The notes beneath the pieces are model-generated. The model saw nothing but the letters and a program-made list of their open reading frames with translations, searched no databases and was not told where the DNA came from. A stretch of 64,000 nucleotides of DNA, from contig NZ_JAWOCR010000039.1 of assembly GCF_046483665.1 (NCBI RefSeq), positions 32,377 through 96,376 of the forward strand, in the 5' to 3' direction. Shown here in pieces: positions 16,743-25,647 of this stretch; the first letter of the stretch is position 1, and every line of letters begins with the position of its first letter. The position numbers and the translations under genes were made by a program. This DNA comes from Thiohalophilus sp046483665. GTDB taxonomy: Bacteria > Pseudomonadota > Gammaproteobacteria > UBA6429 > Thiohalophilaceae.

Positions 16743-18149
16743 TTAGTCTGTTGAGGGGGTATAGAACACGGTATTGCGCCGGGCCGTCAGGGGGGCTTCA
16801 CTATTCATCTGGCGAATCACAAACTCGAATGATTGGCGTTCCTGTTCAGCCATTTGCGGCCGCCGGTTCACCTTGGCGATCAGTTTAAGGCTGTGTTCAG
16901 GGCCCACAGTCACTTCGCTGTTGCCTCCCAGATCCAGTTCCGCCCGGGGAAGACCCTTGATACTGATCCGGTAACGGATCGCGTCACTGGTTTTATTATT
17001 AATTTTGATCTCGTAACGGTTCTGAATCCGGCCATCGGACAATGTGACCGACAGCGGTTGACGGAACTGGGCCACACTCAGCTCAACTTTGTCCCGATGC
17101 GAAATCGCCCAGGCCAACAGGCTGATCGTGGCAACCAGTACCAGCGCGTAGCCCAGATTTTTCAGATTGAAGGGATTGCTCTTTTCCCCTTCCAGAGCCT
17201 TTTGCGAGGTATAGCGGATCAGTCCGCGCGGATAACCGATACTGTCCATGATAGTATCGCAGGCGTCGATACACAGTGCACAGGATATACACTGATATTG
17301 CAGGCCATTGCGAATATCGATGCCGACCGGACACACCTGGACGCAATAACCACAATCGATACAATCCCCCACCTTGTCGGCAATACGCGCCTCGCGCTCC
17401 ATGTAATCTTTGGACGGTTTATGTCGACCCTGTTCACGTTCCCCGCGTTGTTCGTCATATGCCACTATCAGGGTATCGCGATCGAACATTACACCCTGGA
17501 AGCGGGCATAAGGGCACATATAGGTACAGACCTGCTCGCGTGCCAGGCCGGCCATTACATAAGTCGTGGCGGTGAGAAACAGTGTCGTAGCATACGCCGC
17601 GAAGGGGGCCTGTCCCTGGAAGAAGTTCAGGGCCAGTTGAGGGGCATCCCCCCAGTAAAGCGTGAAGGTCAAACCGGTCACAAAAGCCATAGCCAGCCAT
17701 AGCAGGTGCGTCACACCCAGTTTTAAAAACTTGGCCATGTCCCACGGTGCGTTTGCCAGCTTGATTCGGGCATTTCGTTCGCCCTGTACCAGACGTTCGA
17801 TCAGGATATAAACATCCGTCCACAGGGTCTGGAAACAGAAATAGCCGCAAAACACACGCCCGGCAACTCCGGTAACGAAAAACAGTAATAATGCGAATAT
17901 AACCAGCAGCCCCGCCAGCCAGAAGATATCCTGGGCATATACCACGAGGTCAAACAGATAAAAACGTCGTCCGGCCAGATCGAATAATACCGCCTGGTCC
18001 GGTGCGTTTTCACGCGTCCAGCGCAGCCAGGGCAACAAAAAATAGACGCCGTAGGCGAGCGTCAGTATCGCGTATTTAAGCGTACGAAAGCGTCCTTTAA
18101 CCGAACGCGGATAGATTGGAATACGGGCCTGATAAGCGGGTTCTGTCAT
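16743..18149 (-). CDS. ccoG: cbb3 oxidase accessory iron-sulfur protein CcoG (FixG)
   Basis: A 468-aa inner-membrane protein with about five helices, two ferredoxin-like [4Fe-4S] motifs (CIDCGYCVQVCP, then CISCALCIDACD, around 268-305) and a C-terminal periplasmic Ig-like FixG domain. The family acts as a cupric reductase that supplies Cu(I) for cbb3 assembly. A further CxxxC (VCTYMCP) lies near residue 210. It opens ccoGHIS, 127 bp after ccoP and past a terminator. Confidence 0.95.
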   Translation of the reverse strand: MTEPAYQARIPIYPRSVKGRFRTLKYAILTLAYGVYFLLPWLRWTRENAPDQAVLFDLAGRRFYLFDLVVYAQDIFWLAGLLVIFALLLFFVTGVAGRVFCGYFCFQTLWTDVYILIERLVQGERNARIKLANAPWDMAKFLKLGVTHLLWLAMAFVTGLTFTLYWGDAPQLALNFFQGQAPFAAYATTLFLTATTYVMAGLAREQVCTYMCPYARFQGVMFDRDTLIVAYDEQRGEREQGRHKPSKDYMEREARIADKVGDCIDCGYCVQVCPVGIDIRNGLQYQCISCALCIDACDTIMDSIGYPRGLIRYTSQKALEGEKSNPFNLKNLGYALVLVATISLLAWAISHRDKVELSVAQFRQPLSVTLSDGRIQNRYEIKINNKTSDAIRYRISIKGLPRAELDLGGNSEVTVGPEHSLKLIAKVNRRPQMAEQERQSFEFVIRQMNSEAPLTARRNTVFYTPSTD

Positions 18150-18189
18150 TCCTGCATCAATTAGGTGTCAGACATCCACTGGTAATGCC

Positions 18190-18236
18190 AAATAAATAAA
18201 GGGAGGGACGTTCGCCTGGTGCAAACGCGCCCTCCC
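18190..18236 (-). terminator. Intrinsic terminator between ccoNOQP and ccoGHIS
   Basis: On the minus strand GGGAGGG pairs with CCCTCCC, and an inner CGTTTGC/GCGAACG stem closes an ACCAG loop. The tail is TTTATTTATTT. It ends or attenuates the structural-subunit transcript before ccoG, which may lower assembly-gene expression relative to subunits. Confidence 0.85.
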
Positions 18237-18276
18237 ACCGGTTGTATTTTGTTGTCTTTGAGTCGGGCAATCGAGC

Positions 18277-19185
18277 CTAGTTCCCGCCGCCCATTTCGTG
18301 CACATAATAAGTCAGGATCTTGATTTCGGTATCCGACAGGCGCTCTTTCCAGCCCGGCATTTCGCGCGCGACACCATTGCGCACCAGCTTCATTACGGCC
18401 TCTTTCTGCGCTTCGGTGCTGGCTGCACCGGGAACGTCGACAATTGTCCAGATACTGTCGGTCAGGTTTGCCGAGCCCATTGAGGGCTTGCCTTTGGCAT
18501 CTTCACCATGACATACCGCACAATTGGCATCGAAGACCTGCTTGCCGCGCTCGACTTCCCCGGTATCCATATCATGATCGGACAGACTCAGCACATAGGC
18601 TGAAACATTGCTGATTTGTTCCTGCGAGAGCTGCCCCTTGAAACCCGGCATATTGCCCTGACGACCTTCCCGAATGGAGTGTTCAATCTGCTCGAAAGAG
18701 CCGCCCCACAGCCAGGCATCATCGATCAGGTTCGGGTATTTGCCCATCACGCCATTACCGCCGGTTTGATGGCAGGCGGCACAGTTATCCGCGAACAACA
18801 CCTTGGCCATGGAGAAAGCAAACCCGGTCTGTTCAGGATCGGCCTGGATCTGCTGGTATGAAGCCTGGCTCAACTGTTCCACGTACTTGGCCTGCGCCTG
18901 ACGGGCTTCCTGCATTTCCTTTTCGAACAGAGCCCGGGTATTCCAGTGCGTGGTGACTGTCTTTCCGTCCTCAGTGGTATAGGTAATGTCGTTCATCACC
19001 CCTTTGGTATACGTATCGCCAAGGGGCAATGTTGGATAAAGAATCCAGTAAATAATCGCAAATACTACCGTGGCATAGAATGCCCATAACCACCAGTTCG
19101 GAAGCGGATTATTAAACTCCTGGAGGTCCCCATCCCAGGCATGTCCGGTAGTCTGTACTGTCTTCTGGCTTTTATCTTTACTCAT
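18277..19185 (-). CDS. ccoP: cbb3 oxidase diheme cytochrome c subunit CcoP
   Basis: Membrane-anchored subunit that passes electrons from soluble cytochrome c to CcoO and CcoN. The 302-aa protein has one helix (about 30-52) after a cytoplasmic start with the family motif HAWDGDLQEFNNPLP, then two periplasmic c-type heme sites: C135-A-A-C138-H139 and C222-A-V-C225-H226. Overlap of 8 bp with ccoQ shows tight operon packing. Confidence 0.97.
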   Translation of the reverse strand: MSKDKSQKTVQTTGHAWDGDLQEFNNPLPNWWLWAFYATVVFAIIYWILYPTLPLGDTYTKGVMNDITYTTEDGKTVTTHWNTRALFEKEMQEARQAQAKYVEQLSQASYQQIQADPEQTGFAFSMAKVLFADNCAACHQTGGNGVMGKYPNLIDDAWLWGGSFEQIEHSIREGRQGNMPGFKGQLSQEQISNVSAYVLSLSDHDMDTGEVERGKQVFDANCAVCHGEDAKGKPSMGSANLTDSIWTIVDVPGAASTEAQKEAVMKLVRNGVAREMPGWKERLSDTEIKILTYYVHEMGGGN

Positions 19186-19375
19186 TGTCTGTATCCTTGC
19201 GATGGCCTACGTCATCATCTTCAAACGGAATATTCTTGTATGACTCGAGACGGCGACTGCGCTTGCGGTTTGTAAAGACATACAAAATGATGCCTACAAA
19301 GGTAATAAAGAAAAGCAGCAACAGGAACGTTTTTGCGTCCCCGGAATACACCATCGATTTTATCCAGTCATACAT
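19178..19375 (-). CDS. ccoQ: cbb3 oxidase small subunit CcoQ
   Basis: A 65-aa protein with one membrane helix (about 16-35) followed by RKRSRR and an acidic tail. Length, topology and the position between ccoO and ccoP match CcoQ, which stabilises the CcoP interaction. Confidence 0.93.
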   Translation of the reverse strand: MYDWIKSMVYSGDAKTFLLLLFFITFVGIILYVFTNRKRSRRLESYKNIPFEDDDVGHRKDTDNE

Positions 19376-19392
19376 ATCAGGTCAGTTTACCT

Positions 19393-20142
19393 TCAACGGT
19401 ACTGCACAAAGTGGCCGTCTTCGAACTCACTGAAGTCCACCATGGTGCCAAGTACCTGCAAATAGGCCACGAGAGCATCCATTTCAGTAACAACCATCGT
19501 ATTGCCATCGTAGTTACCCTGGCTGGCCTGAGCAACAAGGTTTTGTGTGGCAGTATTGATGTCCAGCATTTTGGCGACATCTTCACCGAAACGTTCGACG
19601 TTGGCCTGGTACTCCGCCTCGGTCTCGGAATAGGGTACTCCCACGACTTTCAGCGCACGCATGCGATCAGCCACGTCCTTGTACTTCAGCTTGTTTTCCA
19701 GCAGCCAGGGATAGTTAGGCATAATCGATTCGGGAACTACGGAACGTGGCGCGACCAGATGCTGGACATGCCATTCGTTGGAGTACTTGCCGCCAACACG
19801 CGCCAGATCCGGCCCGGTCCGCTTGGATCCCCACTGGAACGGGTGGTCGAACTTCGATTCGGCAGCGAGAGAATAATGTCCGTAGCGCAAGGCCTCATCA
19901 CGGAACGGACGTATCATCTGTGAATGGCAGGTGTAACACCCTTCCTGCAGGTACAGATCACGGCCACGCAGCTCCAGGGGCGTGTAAGGGCGGACCGTGT
20001 CCTTGCCGGCAACTTTTACCTCTTCCACCGTATCATCAATCATATATAGCGGGACGATTTCGACCAGGCCGCCGATACTGATGACGATCAGAGTCAGGAC
20101 GATAAGCCAACCGGCATTGGTTTCTATAGTTTCGTGTTTCAT
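19393..20142 (-). CDS. ccoO: cbb3 oxidase monoheme cytochrome c subunit CcoO
   Basis: A 249-aa membrane-anchored cytochrome c. An N-terminal helix (about 11-33) is followed by the heme site CYTCH with the family sequence SQMIRPFRDE; the distal Met ligand is in the C-terminal part. It receives electrons from CcoP. It follows ccoN by 25 bp. Confidence 0.97.
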   Translation of the reverse strand: MKHETIETNAGWLIVLTLIVISIGGLVEIVPLYMIDDTVEEVKVAGKDTVRPYTPLELRGRDLYLQEGCYTCHSQMIRPFRDEALRYGHYSLAAESKFDHPFQWGSKRTGPDLARVGGKYSNEWHVQHLVAPRSVVPESIMPNYPWLLENKLKYKDVADRMRALKVVGVPYSETEAEYQANVERFGEDVAKMLDINTATQNLVAQASQGNYDGNTMVVTEMDALVAYLQVLGTMVDFSEFEDGHFVQYR

Positions 20143-20167
20143 TGCTCTTCTCTAATCCTGTTGTTCT

Positions 20168-21622
20168 TTAGGCCTTGGCCATTTTCGCGGCCAGTTTGGC
20201 TTCCAGTTCAGCCCTTTCACGACTTGCCTTGCGGATGGTCATGTAGACATTAAATGCCATCAGGGACATACCGGCGACGAAGAACGCTCCGCCAATGGCG
20301 CGGAAAACATACGGCTGATGCAAGAAGGCAACGGATTCTACAAAGGTGTAGGCCAGATTGCCGTATTCATCAAAGGCGCGCAACAGCAGGCCCTGGCCAA
20401 TACCGGCCACCCACATGGCACTGATGTAGAGCACAATGCCGATGGTCGCCAGCCAGAAATGCAGGTAGATCAACCGGTCGCTGTACATCCTGGTTTCCCA
20501 CAGGCGCGGGATCAGATGGTACAGGGAACCGAAGGTGATCATGGCAACCCAGCCCAGAGCACCGGAATGCACGTGACCGATGGTCCAGTCGGTGTAATGC
20601 GACAGCGCATTAACGCTCTTGAGCGACATCAGCGGCCCTTCGAAGGTCGACATCCCGTAGAACGACAGGGCCACAATCAAAAACCGGATGATGGGATCGG
20701 TACGCAGTTTGTCCCAGGCACCGGAGAGGGTCATGATGCCGTTGATCATCCCGCCCCATGAGGGCATGAGCAGCAGAATGGAGAAGGTAGCTGCCAGTGT
20801 CGAGGTCCAGTCAGGAATCGCGGTCCAGTGCAGATGATGGCTACCTACCCACATATAGAGGAAGATCAGAGCCCAGAAATGGATAATGGACAGCCGATAG
20901 GAATAGACGGGACGACCGGCCTGCTTGGGCACGAAGTAATACATCATCCCGAGGAACGCCGCGGTCAGGAAAAAGCCCACGGCATTATGGCCATACCACC
21001 ACTGGGTCATGGCATCCTGAACCCCCGCATGCAGACTGTAGGAAGAAAGACTGAACATGCTGACCGGTACGGCCATATTATTGAAGATATGCAACAGGGC
21101 AGTAGCCAGGATAAAGGCGATGAAAAACCAGTTAGCCACATAGATGTGTGGCTGGCTGCGACGGCGCAGGGTCTGCACGTAAATCCAGAAATAGGCCACC
21201 CAGGTGACGGCAATCAACAGATCGATCGGCCAGACCATTTCGGCGTATTCCCGACCCTGGGTATAGCCGAACAGATAGGAAATCGCGGCCAGTGCGATCG
21301 AGGCCTGCCAGCCCCAGAAGGTCAGATTGGCGAGACCGTCGTTATACAGGCGCACCTGACAGGTCCGCTGCACCACATAATAGGAAGTAGCAAACAGCGC
21401 ACTCCCTCCAAAGCCAAAGATGACCAGGGTGGTGTGTACCGGACGCAGACGACCAAAGGTGATTTCCGGGATATCAAAGTTCAGAAAGGGCCAGGCCAGT
21501 TCGGAGGCAATGTACAAACCTGCGAACATTCCCAGTACACCCCAGACAATGGTCATAATGGTGAACTTGCGCACAATATCGTAGTTATATTGTTCCGCAG
21601 CCTGTGCAGTTGAGTGGGCCAT
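20168..21622 (-). CDS. ccoN: cbb3-type cytochrome c oxidase catalytic subunit CcoN
   Basis: Proton-pumping heme-copper oxygen reductase of type C with high oxygen affinity. The 484-aa protein has 12 predicted helices and the expected His ligands (PVHTTLVIFGFG, QWWYGHNAVGFFLTA, HYTDWTIGHVHSGALGW). ATG 21622 is chosen because MAHSTAQAAEQYNYD is a plausible cytoplasmic start and AGAGG lies 8 nt upstream; an in-frame extension of 33 codons looks non-coding. No FNR/Anr box was found in the 239 bp upstream, unusual for a micro-aerobic oxidase; regulation may come from read-through of the upstream genes. Confidence 0.97.
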   Translation of the reverse strand: MAHSTAQAAEQYNYDIVRKFTIMTIVWGVLGMFAGLYIASELAWPFLNFDIPEITFGRLRPVHTTLVIFGFGGSALFATSYYVVQRTCQVRLYNDGLANLTFWGWQASIALAAISYLFGYTQGREYAEMVWPIDLLIAVTWVAYFWIYVQTLRRRSQPHIYVANWFFIAFILATALLHIFNNMAVPVSMFSLSSYSLHAGVQDAMTQWWYGHNAVGFFLTAAFLGMMYYFVPKQAGRPVYSYRLSIIHFWALIFLYMWVGSHHLHWTAIPDWTSTLAATFSILLLMPSWGGMINGIMTLSGAWDKLRTDPIIRFLIVALSFYGMSTFEGPLMSLKSVNALSHYTDWTIGHVHSGALGWVAMITFGSLYHLIPRLWETRMYSDRLIYLHFWLATIGIVLYISAMWVAGIGQGLLLRAFDEYGNLAYTFVESVAFLHQPYVFRAIGGAFFVAGMSLMAFNVYMTIRKASRERAELEAKLAAKMAKA

Positions 21623-21861
21623 ATAACGCCTCTTGGTTCTTGGTTGAATCAGGGTAATGATAAGGGAGTTTCCCGCCTGCACCGCCACAGAAAACCTGAG
21701 AAAATCCCTCGGGAATATCAAAATATCAGAATATTGTAAAGTATCTGTAAACCGGCAGGCAACTGCCGATCATCTCATCAGTATACACGTGCCATCCGAA
21801 CCCCCATTAACCGAAGAGATTTGTCCAACTCGACCCCTTATTAACTCATTTTATCCAGGGT

Positions 21862-22785
21862 TTATGGCCAGAACGCCAGTAGCAAGGGAATGTAATGGTC
21901 GATTAGCAACAACGCGAATAGCAACATCAGATAGAGAATGGAATAGCCAAAGGTCTTGATGGCGATTTTAGGATCCCTGTCCGACTGCATGCGAATGGCG
22001 TAATAGAGAAATATCCCCCCGAGAATGAGGGCGCCGATAAAATAGAGCCAGCCACTCATCCGGGTAGCAAACGGCAACAGCGTCACGCCAAACATGATGA
22101 TGGTATACAGCAACACATGCAGCCGGGTGAACTGTACCCCGTGGGTGACCGGTAACATCGGCACATTGACCCTGGCGTATTCCTCGCGTTTATAAATCGC
22201 CAGGGCCCAGAAATGCGGTGGCGTCCAGGTATAGATGATCAAAAACAGCAACAGGCTGTCGGGATGGATATGCCCGGTCACCGCGGTCCAGCCCAGTACC
22301 GGTGGCGCGGCACCGGCGGCGCCGCCGATCACGATGTTCTGCGGCGTAGCACGCTTCAGGTACATCGTATAAATAAAGGCATAACCGATCAGGGACAACA
22401 GGGTCAGCATCGCGGTCAGCGGATTGACCAGATAGACCAGGATCACCATTGAGGCAATGCCAAGCAGGGCGGAGAACAACAATGCCTGTTTGTTGGTAAT
22501 CGTGCCGGAAGGAAGAGGCCGTTTCGACGTCCTCTGCATCTGGGCATCGATCTTCTGATCCACGATCTGATTGATGGCCGCCGCCGACGCCGCGGCCAGA
22601 CCGATACCAAGTGTGCCGAAGATCAGTGGCTGCCACGGCACCATCCCCGGTACAGATAGAAACATCCCCACAATGGCTGTGAACACGATCAGCGCCACGA
22701 CCTTGGGTTTGCACAGGGTATAGTAGTCACACCATAACCGGAAAATATCCGGGCGAACTTCAGACTGTTTGACGGTCTCCCCCAT
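21862..22785 (-). CDS. ctaB: Protoheme IX farnesyltransferase (heme O synthase)
   Basis: UbiA-family membrane enzyme that adds a farnesyl group to heme B, giving heme O. The 307-aa protein has nine predicted helices and the prenyl-binding aspartate motif N72-QIV-D76-QKI-D80. Its ATG overlaps the ctaA stop (TAATG), so both heme A pathway enzymes are made together for the caa3 oxidase. Also called cyoE. Confidence 0.96.
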   Translation of the reverse strand: MGETVKQSEVRPDIFRLWCDYYTLCKPKVVALIVFTAIVGMFLSVPGMVPWQPLIFGTLGIGLAAASAAAINQIVDQKIDAQMQRTSKRPLPSGTITNKQALLFSALLGIASMVILVYLVNPLTAMLTLLSLIGYAFIYTMYLKRATPQNIVIGGAAGAAPPVLGWTAVTGHIHPDSLLLFLIIYTWTPPHFWALAIYKREEYARVNVPMLPVTHGVQFTRLHVLLYTIIMFGVTLLPFATRMSGWLYFIGALILGGIFLYYAIRMQSDRDPKIAIKTFGYSILYLMLLFALLLIDHYIPLLLAFWP

Positions 22786-23798
22786 TATGTTCTCCGCGGC
22801 TCGAATACCAGGTGGTTCAGGGTCACCAGGGTAAGTAACAATAACGCACCTACACCGTTATGTGCCACAGCCACACCCAGCGGCAGGGACAGCAGGACAT
22901 TGGCAATCCCCAGGCTGACCTGCAGTAGCAATATGCCCAGCAGGGTCACGCCCATGGGCTGGAGATTTTTACCGAAACGACCGAGCAACAACATCAGGCC
23001 CAGTGTCCCCAGATACAAAAAGGTAATCAGTGCGCCAAGACGATGCATAAAGTGAACCGTCACCCGCGCGGTATTGCTCATCACCCCGCCTTCATAGTCC
23101 GGCCCGATACCGTGCCAGAAAGTAAAGGCTTCGCCAAAGTCCGTCTGGGGCCACCACTGGCCCTGACAGGTCGGAAAATCGGTGCAATGCAAAGCGGCAT
23201 AGTTGGCACTGGTCCAGCCACCCAGCATGATCTGGAATATCACGATCAGAAGCCCCACGAAGACCAGTTTTTTCAACCGGCCGACCTGTCTGCCAGCACG
23301 TAGCAGGGGGAACAGGTTCATATGCCGCAGGGTTATCCACCACAGCAGGGATAACGTTGCCATCCCGCCCATCAAATGCAACATCACAATCACCGGTTTG
23401 AGCTTGATCGTCACAGTCCACATCCCGAGCAAAGCCTGGAAAATAATCAAAGCACTCAAAAATAACGGTAACTTGACTGCCTGTTGCGGATCACGGCGAT
23501 TACGCCAGGCAACGAAGGCCAGTGTAAATACCAGCAGGCCGAGAATACCGGCAAAATAGCGGTGTATCATTTCCTTCCAGGCCTTGTGCGACTCAACCGG
23601 ACGTTCCGGATAAAGCGCATTGGCCATCAACACTTCCTGTTCGGACTTCGGCACACCCAGATGTCCATAACAGCCCGGCCAGTCAGGACAGCCCAACCCG
23701 GCATGGGACAAACGAACGTAAGCGCCCAAGATTACAACACACAGAGTCAGTACCGTAGCGATCAACCCCAGCCTGGCAAACAACGTTTTATTGTCCAT
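22785..23798 (-). CDS. ctaA: Heme A synthase CtaA
   Basis: Oxidises the methyl group of heme O to formyl, yielding heme A for the aa3 core. The 337-aa membrane protein has eight predicted helices in two four-helix halves with His ligands (RLSHAGLGCPDWPGC near 28-42, MHRLGALITF in the second half). Cysteines occur in both periplasmic loops (CTDFPTC in the second). It is between the SCO-like gene and ctaB. Confidence 0.95.
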   Translation of the reverse strand: MDNKTLFARLGLIATVLTLCVVILGAYVRLSHAGLGCPDWPGCYGHLGVPKSEQEVLMANALYPERPVESHKAWKEMIHRYFAGILGLLVFTLAFVAWRNRRDPQQAVKLPLFLSALIIFQALLGMWTVTIKLKPVIVMLHLMGGMATLSLLWWITLRHMNLFPLLRAGRQVGRLKKLVFVGLLIVIFQIMLGGWTSANYAALHCTDFPTCQGQWWPQTDFGEAFTFWHGIGPDYEGGVMSNTARVTVHFMHRLGALITFLYLGTLGLMLLLGRFGKNLQPMGVTLLGILLLQVSLGIANVLLSLPLGVAVAHNGVGALLLLTLVTLNHLVFEPRRT

Positions 23799-23804
23799 GT
23801 TTTA

Positions 23805-24437
23805 TTATCCTGATCGCGCAAACTTAAGCAGCCGTTCCAGATCCCGGATTGCGCCCTTTGGTTCGTAATCCTCGGGATAGCTCATTATCAGATAACCCCG
23901 GGGATCCACCAGATACATTGACTGCACAAACGGTCCGGCACCGGTATCATGGTCAAACTGCTCAATCACTTCCTGCAGGTTTCCATCACTCCCATACACA
24001 ACCTTCAAATCCTGATGGTCAGCCATTACGTCTTGCAGGCTCGCCTGTGGCGCGCCTTCTGTCGAGACATGAATCCGGACCAGCCGTTGCCGATTACCAC
24101 CCTGGGCCAGACGAATCTGGCGCATCAGGTACAATTCTTCGACACACGCCGAATTGCAACTGGCACCACCAAAATGGATCATCAACCATTTATCGCGCAC
24201 GTCGGAAAACTGAAAAGATGAACCGTCTTGCTCAGTTAGCGTGACATCCTTTAGCTGACGTGGGGGCTGAATCAGATCACCGTGATTCCGCTCTCCACCT
24301 ATATCCCATTTATCCATGTTAAAATACAGTACCAGGACAATAATAATCGGCAAAAAGAATACGGCAACCAGCAACAGGAATTCCCGCCGCCCCTTGTTTC
24401 GCTGTGCTTTACTTACGTTCATGTTTTGCATGATCAA
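23805..24437 (-). CDS. SCO1/thioredoxin-like oxidase assembly protein
   Basis: A 210-aa protein with one N-terminal helix (about 20-39) and a periplasmic thioredoxin-like fold. A CxxxC motif (C94-NSA-C98) is in the place of the SCO copper site, and a His (QFDHD) lies in the C-terminal half where SCO proteins have their third ligand. Overlap with SURF1 and closeness to ctaA (6 bp) point to copper delivery or thiol reduction for the CuA site of the caa3 oxidase. It is more divergent than canonical SCO1 and matches the position of an uncharacterised gene in Pseudomonas cox clusters. Confidence 0.75.
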   Translation of the reverse strand: MIMQNMNVSKAQRNKGRREFLLLVAVFFLPIIIVLVLYFNMDKWDIGGERNHGDLIQPPRQLKDVTLTEQDGSSFQFSDVRDKWLMIHFGGASCNSACVEELYLMRQIRLAQGGNRQRLVRIHVSTEGAPQASLQDVMADHQDLKVVYGSDGNLQEVIEQFDHDTGAGPFVQSMYLVDPRGYLIMSYPEDYEPKGAIRDLERLLKFARSG

Positions 24438-25149
24438 TTTTTCTACTGTTAACGAATATGAATATCAAAACCAGCGCCAGCGCCAGCGCAAACCATTGTA
24501 CGGCATAACTGGTACTCTTCTCGGGTGAGCTACTGACAATTTTCCAGTCCCTGACAAACCCATGTGGTTCACTTTCACCCAGCTGCATTATATAAGGATA
24601 CAGCTTGTAGCCTGTTAGCTCTTCAAGCTCATCCACATCCAGCCATTGCACGACCAATGGCCAACTCATGTCGGTATAACTTTGTTCCCCCAGCTTGAGA
24701 CCAGGCTCTGAGGGCAATTTCAGACGACCTGTCAACGCAACATTATTTTTCGGGGTCGCAATTACCGGAAACCTGTTGCGTTGTAAACGGCTGTCGACCC
24801 AGCCGCGATTCACCAGAATATATAGTTCGGAATCACCGATTTGTAATGGCGTCAACACCTGGTAACCCGCATGCTTCTGGTGAACCTGGTTATCCAGCAA
24901 AATGTGCTTATCGTCGTCAAACTTTCCACTGACCTTGACCTGTCGATATTCTATTCGACTTGTCGGATCGAGACTGGACAACTCAACAGCAGGCCGTGCT
25001 TGTTGCTTTGCATAGCGCTGCTCGATTTCCCGTTTTTCCTGTGCCCGTTCCAGCTGCCAGAAACCCAGGTGCAATAATACCGGCAACAGAACAATTGTTG
25101 CGAGCGTCGGCCAGAGACGTGGTCTGAATTCACGATTTCCAAATTGCAT
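24409..25149 (-). CDS. SURF1-family cytochrome oxidase assembly protein
   Basis: A 246-aa membrane protein involved in heme A insertion. Helices lie near the N-terminus (LWPTLATIVLLPVLLHLGFWQLERA) and C-terminus (AVQWFALALALVLIFIF), with a conserved periplasmic domain between (VLVNRGW, LDVDELEE). The ATG at 25149 gives MQFGNREFRP, a normal SURF1 start; a start nine codons upstream would reach into the leader of the divergent DUF2909 gene. The end overlaps the SCO-like gene by 29 bp. Confidence 0.92.
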   Translation of the reverse strand: MQFGNREFRPRLWPTLATIVLLPVLLHLGFWQLERAQEKREIEQRYAKQQARPAVELSSLDPTSRIEYRQVKVSGKFDDDKHILLDNQVHQKHAGYQVLTPLQIGDSELYILVNRGWVDSRLQRNRFPVIATPKNNVALTGRLKLPSEPGLKLGEQSYTDMSWPLVVQWLDVDELEELTGYKLYPYIMQLGESEPHGFVRDWKIVSSSPEKSTSYAVQWFALALALVLIFIFVNSRKIDHAKHERK

Positions 25150-25222
25150 TTTATTACCCGCCGTCCATATGCTCATCGCGACATTTTGTTTATACTTTAT
25201 TTATCAGATAGCGGAGGTAAAC

Positions 25223-25429
25223 ATGCTTTTTAAAGCAGCGATTGTCATTGTCCTTATACTGATTTTATTCAGCCTGGCCACTGCCATGTTTTCAATGCTC
25301 AAGGGCAACCAGGATTCTACGCGTACCGTCAAGGCTCTGACCCTCCGAATAGCCCTGTCCATCGGGCTGCTGATCTTTATTATGGTCGGGTACTCGCTGG
25401 GCCTTATTTCACCACACGCGTTGATATAA
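25223..25429 (+). CDS. DUF2909 twin-transmembrane protein
   Basis: A 68-aa protein with two membrane helices (about 3-23 and 43-62) joined by a short basic loop (NQDSTRTVKALTLR). GGAGGT lies 6 nt upstream of ATG 25223, which decides the start over an earlier in-frame ATG. The family is recurrent next to SURF1 in cox clusters of Gammaproteobacteria; its function is unknown. It is the only plus-strand gene in the oxidase region and is divergent from SURF1. Confidence 0.88.
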   Translation: MLFKAAIVIVLILILFSLATAMFSMLKGNQDSTRTVKALTLRIALSIGLLIFIMVGYSLGLISPHALI

Positions 25430-25596
25430 CGCTACGGTGAATTTTCCCTTTTTATCACGCCTGTCTTGTAACAGGATTGACGAGATGGTGTCGTAACAAT
25501 CCACAAGACAATTACTAAAATCCGGTAACAAACGCAAACTCTCCCGGTCAGGGCACTATCATCTTGCCATTGACAGCATCACAACAGGTTTATATG

Positions 25597-25626
25597 CAAA
25601 AAAAAGCGCCGCTATCGCGGCGCTTT
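25597..25626. terminator. Terminator at the end of the ctaCDGE operon
   Basis: AAAGCGCCGC and GCGGCGCTTT form a 10-bp stem with a TATC loop. On the minus strand it is followed by nine T residues, 22 bp past the ctaE stop. On the plus strand it may also close the DUF2909 transcript, though its T run there is short. Confidence 0.92.
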
Positions 25627-25647
25627 CCATAGCCATGTTATCGTTTG

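Noticed and set aside
21623..21861. FNR/Anr box upstream of ccoN
   Set aside because: Scanned for TTGAT-N4-ATCAA and close variants on both strands; only isolated half-sites were found.
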